DNA of 64,000 nucleotides, from NCBI RefSeq assembly GCF_000377665.1, contig NZ_KB898656.1, positions 1 through 64,000 on the forward strand. Reading direction: 5' to 3'. The translations under genes and the position numbers were made by a program. The first letter of the stretch is position 1, and the number at the start of each line of letters is the position of its first letter. A model generated the notes under the pieces. The model had not been told where the DNA came from, searched no databases, and was given only the letters and a program-made list of their open reading frames with translations. Positions 56,631 to 64,000 of this stretch are shown one piece after another. This DNA comes from Vreelandella zhanjiangensis DSM 21076 (GTDB lineage: Bacteria; Pseudomonadota; Gammaproteobacteria; Pseudomonadales; Halomonadaceae).

Positions 56631-58232
56631 TTAGCTTTGCATCTTAAAATGCCGGGGCCGCAAACCAAACGCCGCTAGCCAAACAAAGTAAAGCGAACCG
56701 CCCAACCCGACCAGGCCACTCACCCAGGCAACGCGCTGCCACAGGCTAAACCCAAGCCACTCCTGCCACCCAGGCGACACCCCATAGAGGGCGACCGCCA
56801 TTAATGCACTGCCGCCTAATAGCTGCACCGCATAACGCCCCCAGCCCGGCTGAAACACCAACACACCCTGCTTGTGCAACAAGTACCCCAGCAGGCCAGC
56901 ATTCAAAAATGCCGAAAGCGCGGTGGCTAACGCCAGACCAGCATGGGCCAGCGGCCAGATCAAGATAAGGTTGAACACCATATTAGCAACCATGGCGATG
57001 ATACCCACCTTCACCGGGGTTCTGGTGTCCTGGCGGGCAAAAAACCCGGGAGCCAATACCTTGATCAACATAAAGGCCACCAGGCCAAAGGCATAGGCGC
57101 GCAGGCTCATCGCCGCCATTTGGATATCGTTATCGGTCATTGCGCCATAGTGGAATAGCGTAATCAACAGAGGTTCCGCCAATACGGCCAGCGCCAGCGC
57201 AGCGGGCAGGCCTAACAGCAGCACCACACGAATCGCCCAGTCGAGCATGGCGGCAAAATGTTCCTTGGACTGCGAGGCATGGCGCTTGGAAAGCGCAGGC
57301 AAAATGACCGTTCCAATCGCCACGCCAAACACACCCAACGGCAGCTCGACCAGACGATCAGAGTAATAAAGCCAGGAGACGCTACCCGCGGTAAGCAGCG
57401 AGGCTAATACCGTATCCAGCAATAAATTGATTTGCGATACCGATACCCCGAACAGCGCGGGGGCCATCAGCTTTAAAATACGCTTAACGCCGTCGTGGGC
57501 AAAATTTGGCCAGGGCGTGGGCATGAGTCCTAATCGCATTAAAAACGGCACCTGGAAAACCAACTGGGCAGCCCCGGCAATCAGCACGCCCCACGCTAGT
57601 GCCATGGCGGGTTCTTCCATTAGCGGCATTAAAAACAGCGCCGCCCCAATCAGTGAAAGATTGAGCAAAACCGGGGTAAACGCAGGCACCGCAAAGCGGT
57701 TCCAGGTATTGAGTACGCTACCTGAAAATGCCGTGAGCGAAATAAGCAGCAAATACGGGAACGTCAGCCGCAGCATATCGGCCGTCAGCGCGTGTTTGTC
57801 AGGGTCGCTACCAAAACCTGGGGCAAATACCCAGATCAGCCAAGGCGCGCACAGCATTGCAATGGCAGTGATCAGGGCCAGCAACGCCGTTAAACTACCC
57901 GCCACCGCGTTTAAAAGCTCGCGGATTTCCTGCTTACTGCGCTGGGTCGAGTATTCGGAAAGCACCGGCACAAAGGCCTGGTTAAAGGCGCCTTCGGCAA
58001 ACAGGCGGCGCAGAAAGTTAGGAATCTTGAAAGCTACAAAAAACGCGTCCGCGCCATCGCCCGCCCCGAGCAGGGTCGCGACCACCACATCGCGCACCAA
58101 TCCCAATACGCGCGAAAGCATGGTCATGGCACTCACCACCAGCCCTGAGCGCATTAGCCCACGGCGTGGCGGCACATCAAGCGTAGTAGAGGTTTCGTTA
58201 GGGGGCGTGCTTTGGGTCATTTCTTGATCCAT
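56631..58232 (-). CDS. murJ: lipid II flippase MurJ (MviN)
   Basis: Exports lipid II across the inner membrane for peptidoglycan synthesis. About 533 residues with 14 predicted membrane segments; hallmarks are SRVLGLVRDVVVA, FFVAFKIPNFLRRLFAEGAFNQAFVPV (in part) and the later DTRTPVKVG. ATG 58232 or 58220 is the likely start; a TTG at 58244 is less likely. Between rpsT and ribF as in many gammaproteobacteria. Confidence 0.94.
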   Translation of the reverse strand: MDQEMTQSTPPNETSTTLDVPPRRGLMRSGLVVSAMTMLSRVLGLVRDVVVATLLGAGDGADAFFVAFKIPNFLRRLFAEGAFNQAFVPVLSEYSTQRSKQEIRELLNAVAGSLTALLALITAIAMLCAPWLIWVFAPGFGSDPDKHALTADMLRLTFPYLLLISLTAFSGSVLNTWNRFAVPAFTPVLLNLSLIGAALFLMPLMEEPAMALAWGVLIAGAAQLVFQVPFLMRLGLMPTPWPNFAHDGVKRILKLMAPALFGVSVSQINLLLDTVLASLLTAGSVSWLYYSDRLVELPLGVFGVAIGTVILPALSKRHASQSKEHFAAMLDWAIRVVLLLGLPAALALAVLAEPLLITLFHYGAMTDNDIQMAAMSLRAYAFGLVAFMLIKVLAPGFFARQDTRTPVKVGIIAMVANMVFNLILIWPLAHAGLALATALSAFLNAGLLGYLLHKQGVLVFQPGWGRYAVQLLGGSALMAVALYGVSPGWQEWLGFSLWQRVAWVSGLVGLGGSLYFVWLAAFGLRPRHFKMQS

Positions 58233-58284
58233 GGGCGCTGGCAACCAATACCCATCAAGGGGCGCTAGATAAAACCATCAGACA

Positions 58285-58308
58285 CAAAAAAACCGGCCGT
58301 AGCCGGTT
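58285..58308 (-). terminator. rpsT terminator
   Basis: AACCGGC (58291-58297), loop CGTA, GCCGGTT (58302-58308), then a T-run on the minus strand. Lies directly after the rpsT stop and before murJ. Confidence 0.9.
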
Positions 58309-58327
58309 TTTTATGGCGCCTGCCGGC

Positions 58328-58594
58328 TTACGCCGCCAGAGCCTTAATACGCTTGTTCAAACGGCTTTTCAGGCGCGCTGCTTTCTTCTTGGAAAGCACG
58401 TCCTTATCAGCGATACGGTCAACGACCGGCTGCATTGCCTTGAACTCTTCCATCGCCTTGGCGTGGTCGCCAGTGCCAATCGCTTTGATCACACGCTTGA
58501 TATAGGTGCGGACCATGCTGCGCTGGCTGGCTTTCAGGACGCGACGAGTCTCGGCCTGGCGGGCGCGCTTGCGTGCTTGCTTGCTGTTCGCCAC
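58328..58594 (-). CDS. rpsT: 30S ribosomal protein S20
   Basis: 88-residue basic helical protein of the small subunit, ANSKQARKRARQAE... to LNKRIKALAA. The start codon is GTG 58594, preceded by AAGGAG. E. coli rpsT also uses a non-ATG start, which is tied to autoregulation. Confidence 0.97.
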   Translation of the reverse strand: MANSKQARKRARQAETRRVLKASQRSMVRTYIKRVIKAIGTGDHAKAMEEFKAMQPVVDRIADKDVLSKKKAARLKSRLNKRIKALAA

Positions 58595-58617
58595 AGGTAT
58601 CTCCTTGGAGAATAAAG

Positions 58618-58637
58618 GTTGCCGCTAATTCGGCAAC
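58618..58637 (-). promoter_or_regulatory. hairpin in the rpsT leader
   Basis: Perfect 7-bp stem GTTGCCG/CGGCAAC around a 6-base loop, just upstream of the rpsT ribosome binding site. It could serve S20 autoregulation, but the sequence alone does not show that. Confidence 0.4.
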
Positions 58638-58834
58638 GGATTAACTATGTATGCGCCGCTGATGTGCTCACTCTTAAAGGTGCCCACCACACGACTTCCG
58701 TAACAACCAATTGATTTGACGAGCAATTAAGCTAAGTCAAAGTGTGTGACCGGCAGTCAATTAGGCTGCCCGCCCACGGGTCTTGTCTGAGAGGATGGCG
58801 TAGTCTATCACGCGTAAAGCGCCCTTGCTAGCGC

Positions 58835-58840
58835 ATTATA
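58835..58840 (-). promoter_or_regulatory. candidate -10 of an rpsT promoter
   Basis: On the minus strand a consensus TATAAT sits in the gap upstream of rpsT, with only a weak -35 (TTAAAA, 17 bases upstream). It lies right after the ABC transporter operon, where rpsT needs its own promoter. Confidence 0.45.
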
Positions 58841-58859
58841 AAACGCCCTTCAAGCCCTT

Positions 58860-59615
58860 TTAAGGCAGCGGCTGGCCCGTCGGGGCAAGTATTTTACGCA
58901 AAAAGTGCTGCGTACGCGGGTCTTTAGGCGCGGTGAACAACTCCTCGGGCGGGGCTTGCTCGATGATCTGCCCTTCATCCATAAAAATCACCCTATCCGC
59001 CACGTCTCGGGCAAACTGCATTTCGTGGGTCACGATAATCATGGTTTGCTGTTCAGTGGCAAGCTGCTTCATCAAACTCAGCACTTCATCCACCCATTGC
59101 GGGTCTAATGAAGAGGTGGGTTCATCAAACAAAATCACATCAGCGTTGGCGGCCATCGCCCGGCCAATGCCAACGCGCTGCTGCTGGCCGCCGGAAAGTG
59201 CCGCCGGGTAAGCATCGGCTTTATCGGCCAGGCCAATACGCTTAAGAATCTCTCTTGCCCGCGCATGGGCTTTTTCCTTGGGCATTTTATCCACGACGAT
59301 CATGCCCTCACTGATGTTCTGAAGCGCCGTTTTATTGGCGAACAGGCCATAGTTCTGAAACACAAACGCCGTCCGTCTACGCAGCTTTAAAATATCGGCG
59401 CGGCTGGCCTTCTGCACATCCACCCGCAGATCACCAACGGTGATGCGCCCCGAGTCCGGACGCTCCAAAAAATTGATGCAGCGTAAAAGGGTTGATTTGC
59501 CTGTGCCTGAAGGGCCGATAATCACAATGATCTCACCCCGTTCAAGGGTTAAATCAATATCGGCAAACACGCTCTGCTTACCAAAACGCTTGGTGACGGC
59601 TTCAAGCGAAATCAT
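58860..59615 (-). CDS. polar amino acid ABC transporter ATP-binding protein
   Basis: 251-residue ATPase of the GlnQ/HisP class. Walker A GPSGTGKS near residue 35, signature LSGGQQQRVGIGRAM, Walker B VILFDEPTSSLDP. It overlaps the permease gene by 4 bases. The whole set resembles cystine-type (TcyJ-N) importers. Confidence 0.93.
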   Translation of the reverse strand: MISLEAVTKRFGKQSVFADIDLTLERGEIIVIIGPSGTGKSTLLRCINFLERPDSGRITVGDLRVDVQKASRADILKLRRRTAFVFQNYGLFANKTALQNISEGMIVVDKMPKEKAHARAREILKRIGLADKADAYPAALSGGQQQRVGIGRAMAANADVILFDEPTSSLDPQWVDEVLSLMKQLATEQQTMIIVTHEMQFARDVADRVIFMDEGQIIEQAPPEELFTAPKDPRTQHFLRKILAPTGQPLP

Positions 59616-60301
59616 CGTTGATATGCCCTATTCAGATAAATTTCCAAGCGGCGCTGGCCCCACGAGAGTATTTCCACCACCACCCAGTAAATAACCGCCA
59701 CGAGCAAAAAGGCTTCCAAGTATAAGAAACTGCTGGCGGCCTCTTTTTGGGTTGCCCCCATTAGCTCTGTGACGCCCAGCGTAAAGGCCAGCGACGTCGC
59801 CTTAATGATATCAATGAAGTAGTTCATCAATGTTGGCGTGGCCACACGGGTAGCCTGAGGCAGAATAATACGCCGCATCAGCTGTGGCTGGGTCATGCCA
59901 ATCGATAGCGCCGCTTCGGTTTGGCTACGGTCAATCCCCACGATAGCGGCACGAATCGACTCGGCCATGTAGGCAGAGAAGTGCAGCGTCAGCCCCATGA
60001 CGGCAGCCGTTACACCGTTGATCGATACCAACGCTTCAACCAGCTGAGGCAAGCCGTAATAAAACAGGAACAGCTGCACCAACAGCGGCGTGCCCCGAAA
60101 AAACGAGATAAACAGCAGCGCAAAGCCGTTTAAAAGCGGCACGCGGGTAACGCGAATCACGGCTAGTAAAGAGGCGAGTACCAGCGCCAGCAGCATGGCG
60201 ATAGTCGCCATTTGAAGGGTAAGCGGCAAGTAGCTTAGAAGGACCGGTAACAGCCCCCACATATATTCCAGATTTAGCATGTCAGCATCGCTTATAAGCA
60301 A
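59612..60301 (-). CDS. polar amino acid ABC transporter permease
   Basis: 229-residue permease with the HisM/GlnP pattern: SFFRGTPLLVQLFLFYYGLPQL, the EAA loop with EAALSIGMTQPQLMRRIILPQA, and about five TM segments. A single permease gene probably forms a homodimer. It resembles Bacillus TcyL/TcyM by eye. Confidence 0.92.
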   Translation of the reverse strand: MLISDADMLNLEYMWGLLPVLLSYLPLTLQMATIAMLLALVLASLLAVIRVTRVPLLNGFALLFISFFRGTPLLVQLFLFYYGLPQLVEALVSINGVTAAVMGLTLHFSAYMAESIRAAIVGIDRSQTEAALSIGMTQPQLMRRIILPQATRVATPTLMNYFIDIIKATSLAFTLGVTELMGATQKEAASSFLYLEAFLLVAVIYWVVVEILSWGQRRLEIYLNRAYQR

Positions 60302-60345
60302 ACGGCCGTGGATTACCCACGGCCGACGTTACGACAAAGTAGCGT

Positions 60346-61122
60346 TTATTCCGACTGCTGGGTGATATCGGCATCAAACCACTTTTCCGATAGCTCGCGT
60401 AACGTGCCGTTATCACGCAGCTCGGTTAACGCTGCATCTACCCGATCACGCTGAGCATTACCTTGTTCATTGTTACGAAACGGCAGCGCATTCTCAATGA
60501 TCGTAAAGGGCTTGCCCGCAAGCGCCAGGGGTAATCCGCGCTCTTTAATCACCTGGGTGGCGCTTACGCGGTCCATAATAAACGCGTTGATACGCCCCAG
60601 CGCTACATCCTGTTCGACGTTTGACTCGTAGGTGCGGATATCAATCTCGGCCGCATTGGGCAGCTCGCGCAGCAGCTGCTCGTAGTTAGAGCCGAGGTTA
60701 ACCGCCACCGTTTTACCGGAAAGATCTTCTACGCCCTCAATGGACTCGTTACCCGCCCGAACCACCACCTGCGCGCCGTCATACACATAGGGCTCGGTAA
60801 ATACGTATTTGGCTTCGCGCTCGGGGGTAATCGTAATCTGGTTGGCAATCGTATCGATGCGCCCGGAATCCAGCATGCCGGCTAACCCGGAGAAGCTCGC
60901 CGTCACGAACTCAACGTCGTCTCCAGTGATTTCGCCTACCGCATTCATTACATCAACCTCAAAGCCTTTGAGCTCGTCGCGCTCAACAAAGGTAAACGGA
61001 AAATAGCCGCCGGACATCCCCACCTTCAGCGTATCGGCCTGAGCTTGCACAGCAGCAAAACCGCTGGCCAGACTTAATGAAAGTACCGCGACTAATGCGT
61101 TTAAACGGCGTGTTCGAGTCAT
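60346..61122 (-). CDS. polar amino acid ABC transporter substrate-binding protein
   Basis: 258-residue periplasmic binding protein (SBP_bac_3) with a signal peptide of about 29 residues ending in AQA. Family segments include LKVGMSGGYFPFTF, ITITPEREAKYVFTEPYV and a C-terminal LRELSEKWF. Its similarity to cystine-binding TcyJ/TcyK proteins is by eye; the ligand is not certain. First gene of the three-gene operon. Confidence 0.9.
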   Translation of the reverse strand: MTRTRRLNALVAVLSLSLASGFAAVQAQADTLKVGMSGGYFPFTFVERDELKGFEVDVMNAVGEITGDDVEFVTASFSGLAGMLDSGRIDTIANQITITPEREAKYVFTEPYVYDGAQVVVRAGNESIEGVEDLSGKTVAVNLGSNYEQLLRELPNAAEIDIRTYESNVEQDVALGRINAFIMDRVSATQVIKERGLPLALAGKPFTIIENALPFRNNEQGNAQRDRVDAALTELRDNGTLRELSEKWFDADITQQSE

Positions 61123-61209
61123 CTGTTGGCATCCTCATCGGCAAAGATCATTTGCCCTGGTGATAGGGTTAGGCTGGACAGGCTTTGATAAGCAGCGGAT
61201 CAGCTATGC

Positions 61210-61259
61210 ATGCATCATAAACACAAAAAAGAATATTAAAAATAGTTTTTATGCATCAT
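61210..61259. repeat. direct repeats ATGCATCAT flanking an AT-rich segment
   Basis: Two exact 9-base copies (61210-61218 and 61251-61259) start 41 bases apart, about four helical turns, with A/T-rich DNA between. They lie 90-140 bases upstream of the ABC transporter operon, so they may be operator half-sites. Confidence 0.45.
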
Positions 61260-61378
61260 GGTTATTAGAAATTACATAAGAGCATGCGCGCTATTGCTGA
61301 CACACCAGGATACTGCCCTTGATAGCCAATTGTAGACACACATGAAGGACGCCGTTAGCGCAGGTAATAAACGGATTT

Positions 61379-62068
61379 TTAACCGCCGGTGATATTTTTG
61401 AAGGTTTTACGTGAGGCTGGCTGACGTTCTTCATCAAGTATCGACCCACCCAGAGCGGCAAATTCCTCACTTAATTCAACCAGCTTGCCCAGCTGTAGTT
61501 TATCGAAACCGCGCTTGCGCTTGGGCTTTTCAACAATCAGGCTTACTCCGCCCACTACGTTCGCTTCCTCTAAAAACACCTCTTCGGCGGGCATATCCCC
61601 CGGCGGGTAGGCGTTGGCTATGCGTATCGGGTTTTGCGGGGTCACACCAGAGGCTATATATAACTGAAGCGAAGCGTCATAACGCGCCTCCCACGTTTGC
61701 AACAGAGCGTGGATTTTTTGGTTAAGTGTTACGTTAGGCTGCTCAAAAATGACAAACAGAGAATACGAGGCACTAGGTGGCAGTGTGGAAGGAGGAGAGG
61801 GAGGAGCGTTATCTAGCTCTGTAGAGGGCGTAGGTTTAGCCACTGCCGCGCTTTCTTTTACTGGCACAGAGCTTGGCTTAGCGCGTGGCGAAACTGCTGA
61901 CTGTCTAGCACGTTTACCCGCAACGGTTAGCCAAAAGCTATCCCGCCCGGCTACCAGCCCCAGCGCCTCTTTCTTACAGAAAAAGAAATAGCCGACGACC
62001 ACTAGCGTATTAAAGCTTAACCAACCTGCCGCAATGGCCAGAGTTAACGCCAGCGTACGTGGATCCAT
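61379..62068 (-). CDS. membrane-anchored protein with a ZipA-like C-terminal domain
   Basis: 229 residues from ATG 62068 (CAGGA upstream). An N-terminal membrane helix (about 5-28), then a basic stretch, a Pro/Ser/Ala-rich linker (about 55-100) and a C-terminal domain. That domain has SLFVIFEQPN, RIANAYPPGDM, GVSLIVEKP and LGGSILDEERQP in an order recalling the ZipA FtsZ-binding domain (SLANMVKPG, GVTIFMQVP, GGVVLDDQR in E. coli). Anchor, linker and domain order match ZipA too. The normal zipA place, next to ligA, is not here, so this may be a second copy or an analogue. The link is by eye. Confidence 0.45.
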   Translation of the reverse strand: MDPRTLALTLAIAAGWLSFNTLVVVGYFFFCKKEALGLVAGRDSFWLTVAGKRARQSAVSPRAKPSSVPVKESAAVAKPTPSTELDNAPPSPPSTLPPSASYSLFVIFEQPNVTLNQKIHALLQTWEARYDASLQLYIASGVTPQNPIRIANAYPPGDMPAEEVFLEEANVVGGVSLIVEKPKRKRGFDKLQLGKLVELSEEFAALGGSILDEERQPASRKTFKNITGG

Positions 62069-62344
62069 ATTAATTCCTGCTAGATGCGCCAATGGCGGCT
62101 ACGAAAAGAGGCCGCTTAAAGTATTTAAAGAGGTGTTTATTATTGACTAGTCTTCAATAAGATCAACATCTGCTTGCTACGCCTTTAGTGGGGGTCTTCT
62201 TTGAGAACGAGCCCGCGCACGTTTGCATAAGCAATAATTAAATTAATATTTTGCGTTATTAATTATTCCTCGCCTTGCCCTTCATTAACGTTCGTGGCAA
62301 CTTCATCGTTGACAGGAAAATCATCACGTTGAAGGAGCAAACGA

Positions 62345-62899
62345 ATGAAATGCACCGCATGCCAGCAAGGTAATCTTGTTCCCAGTTTTATAGATGCACT
62401 TTTTAGATCTCACACGTGCGACAGCTGCAGTGGTAACTGGATATTGATAGAGGATTACATTAGCTGGAAAGAGCGCCATCCTGAACACGTGTTTGATGAC
62501 GATCATATTGAAAACATTGATGCTGAAGATACGGTCGGCGCGATGCTCTGCCCGATGACGGGTAGCATCATGAGCAAGTTTCGAATCACTAAAGACCATG
62601 CCCACCGAATTGACTACAGCGCAAGAGTAGGCGGCGTTTGGCTTAATCAGGGCGAGTGGGAAATGCTGGTAGCTGAAGGGCTTGCCGGCAATTTAAATGC
62701 CATCTTGACCGACCAGTGGCAACAGCGTATTCGCCAGGAAAAAACCAGCGAAACATTTGAAAATTTATATCGCAGTAAATTTGGCGATGCAGAATATCAA
62801 AAAGCTCAGGAAGTTCGCGAGTGGCTACACAATCATTCTCTACGAGCCGATCTGCGCGCTTTTTTGATGGCCGAAAATCCCTACTCCGCTATTAATTAA
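62345..62899 (+). CDS. zinc-ribbon (TFIIB-type) protein with degenerate second ribbon
   Basis: 184-residue soluble protein. The N-terminus is a zinc ribbon with C3-x2-C6 and C25-x2-C28 (TCDSCSGNW). A second unit at about 66-108 keeps the family frame (CPMTGS...IDYSARVGGVWLNQGEWEML) but has lost three of the four cysteines. A helical tail follows. AAGGAGC precedes the ATG. It resembles zf-TFIIB family proteins of unknown role; nothing nearby gives its partner. Confidence 0.75.
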   Translation: MKCTACQQGNLVPSFIDALFRSHTCDSCSGNWILIEDYISWKERHPEHVFDDDHIENIDAEDTVGAMLCPMTGSIMSKFRITKDHAHRIDYSARVGGVWLNQGEWEMLVAEGLAGNLNAILTDQWQQRIRQEKTSETFENLYRSKFGDAEYQKAQEVREWLHNHSLRADLRAFLMAENPYSAIN

Positions 62900-62933
62900 G
62901 ATTTTTCAGATAAGCAATATCCATCACAAGATG

Positions 62934-62964
62934 AGGAATACCTTAGTATTATTGAGGTATTCCT
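62934..62964. repeat. 10-bp inverted repeat between the zinc-ribbon gene and the immunity-like gene
   Basis: AGGAATACCT (62934-62943) and AGGTATTCCT (62955-62964) around an 11-base loop. There is no T-tract on either side. It may be a weak terminator or an operator. Confidence 0.45.
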
Positions 62965-63061
62965 GCCCAATGGCTACTACATCACAGAACCGATGACCAC
63001 GGACTTGTAGTAGATGCGCTTCTCATGATGGTTCAATATTCACCGGCCTGAGCGCCAAGAG

Positions 63062-64000
63062 CTACAAACGCCCCGGCAAGCTGTTGGTATCATCCAGGCG
63101 AGGCTCCTGATCCAGTAGCTTAGTGCGCCACGCTGGAATCTCTTGCTCGTCAACATCCAGGCGCTTCAACCACTGGTCGGCCGCCCAACCGGTCAAACGC
63201 AGCTCACCGTGACGCGAACCACCGTGTAAATCCCCGACCGTTTCGCAGCGGATACCTTTGAGTAGATGGTTCAACAACACGTAGGGGGTTGGTTTAGGGT
63301 CTTCAGCATCGCCAGCAATATAAGCGTAAGCCCCCGACTGAATAACCACACTAGCGCCTAAATCATACAAAGCAAAATGGCTGCTAGGCAGCTGCGCTTG
63401 CAGGGAATCCAGCCCCCCAACCAGTTGCAAACGCTCCTGGTTGAGTAGCGTCAGCCAACTGACGGTTTTGATCTTGGCTTGTTTGAACTCGGGTCGTTTA
63501 GCCAGTAAGCCCGCCGTCCCCGCATCCAAGCCGGGCATGCGGTCAGCCATAAAAGCCTCTGTCGGCTCGTTCTCGCTCCGATTTGTCACGGAAAGGTTAA
63601 AGGCATGCCCCGCATAACCCTGCTCTGGGTTTAGCAACCGCGCAAAATCCAAGAACAAACGCAGAAAGCTTAGCGGATGCTGCTCTTGATAGAGCAACGG
63701 AATGGAGAACTCCAATACGCTAAGGTCACGCCCAATTTTTGCTTCCCAAGCCGCTCGACCAAAAATATCGAAGTACCAAGCACTCGCATCATTGGATTGC
63801 TCGCCGCTGGTGTAGTAAAAGCTTAGCGGGTAATTCTCATCCATGCGGGAGAGCATATCGCGTAACGACCTGGCCTCCGTATAGGGAGTTAACGGACTGC
63901 CTTCTGGCGGCTCCTCGCGCCAGAGCCAGGTAAGGTGGGGCTCGGCCAGACGTTTGAACGCATCAAAGCATTGGCATAGCGCCTCGCGTACCGCAGGCGT
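63062..64000 (-). CDS. DUF3396 / type VI immunity-like protein (5' end beyond window)
   Basis: The frame runs open from the stop at 63062 to the window edge, at least 312 codons, so the start lies outside. It contains LTWLWREEPPEG, SFYYTSGEQSND, WYFDIFGRAAWEAKIG, LSVLEFSIPLLY and the LDFARLLNPEQGYAGHAF segment, the pattern of DUF3396 proteins (PF11876). These were later described as immunity proteins to T6SS VRR-NUC nuclease effectors. The in-frame ATG at 63856 is internal. The matching effector should lie further right if this reading holds. Confidence 0.65.
   Translation of the reverse strand, partial: TPAVREALCQCFDAFKRLAEPHLTWLWREEPPEGSPLTPYTEARSLRDMLSRMDENYPLSFYYTSGEQSNDASAWYFDIFGRAAWEAKIGRDLSVLEFSIPLLYQEQHPLSFLRLFLDFARLLNPEQGYAGHAFNLSVTNRSENEPTEAFMADRMPGLDAGTAGLLAKRPEFKQAKIKTVSWLTLLNQERLQLVGGLDSLQAQLPSSHFALYDLGASVVIQSGAYAYIAGDAEDPKPTPYVLLNHLLKGIRCETVGDLHGGSRHGELRLTGWAADQWLKRLDVDEQEIPAWRTKLLDQEPRLDDTNSLPGRL

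Overview
The window reads as chromosome of a halophilic gammaproteobacterium, most likely Halomonas or a close relative. The protein sequences, the rpsT-murJ-ribF-ileS-lspA-fkpB-ispH-minor pilin block, the rluD/pgeF/clpB and bamD pairing, and the thiO/fimT pair all fit Oceanospirillales/Pseudomonadales-type genomes. This placement is by recognition only; no search was run.

Layout. The left edge (1-300) carries tandem promoters and the boxA leader of an rRNA operon that runs leftwards out of the window. Next come pssA, an ilvY regulator with no adjacent ilvC, and ilvI-ilvH (acetolactate synthase) behind a long, hairpin-rich leader. clpB follows with a heat-shock-type promoter, then pgeF-rluD, and divergently bamD. 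From 10.7 to 25.6 kb there are housekeeping and accessory genes: a chemoreceptor, nadE, a small PP0621-like protein, thiO, fimT, trxB, acnA, maeA, a thiosulfate-type YeeE/YedE transporter, an APH-fold kinase and an AI-2E-family permease.

From about 25.7 to 47.5 kb lies a full type VI secretion system (T6SS): tssB-C-E-F-G-tagH-tssJ-K-L-clpV(tssH)-vasH-vasI-tssA-tssM on the minus strand, with hcp divergent. As I remember it, this is the gene order of the Vibrio cholerae vas cluster. The distal end holds a GNAT-fold gene, a PAAR spike gene interrupted by one amber codon, and the C-terminal stub of another gene. No vgrG is present. The hcp promoter has a sigma-54 -24/-12 element preceded by three GCAA-N4-TTGC dyads spaced about two helical turns apart, good candidates for VasH enhancer sites. 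The gap between tssB and hcp is strikingly AT-rich.

From 47.5 to 58.6 kb: trpS, a reduced minor-pilin set (pilE, V, W, X, no pilY1), and the ispH-fkpB-lspA-ileS-ribF-murJ-rpsT block. IleS has serine in place of two of the four expected C-terminal zinc cysteines. From 58.8 kb to the right edge: a polar amino acid (possibly cystine) ABC transporter, a membrane-anchored protein resembling ZipA, a zinc-ribbon protein whose second ribbon has lost its cysteines, and the 3' part of a DUF3396/type VI immunity-like gene that continues past the window.

The most unusual signals are the hcp enhancer array, the PAAR amber codon with the gene stub beside it, the ilvI leader, and the IleS zinc-site change.
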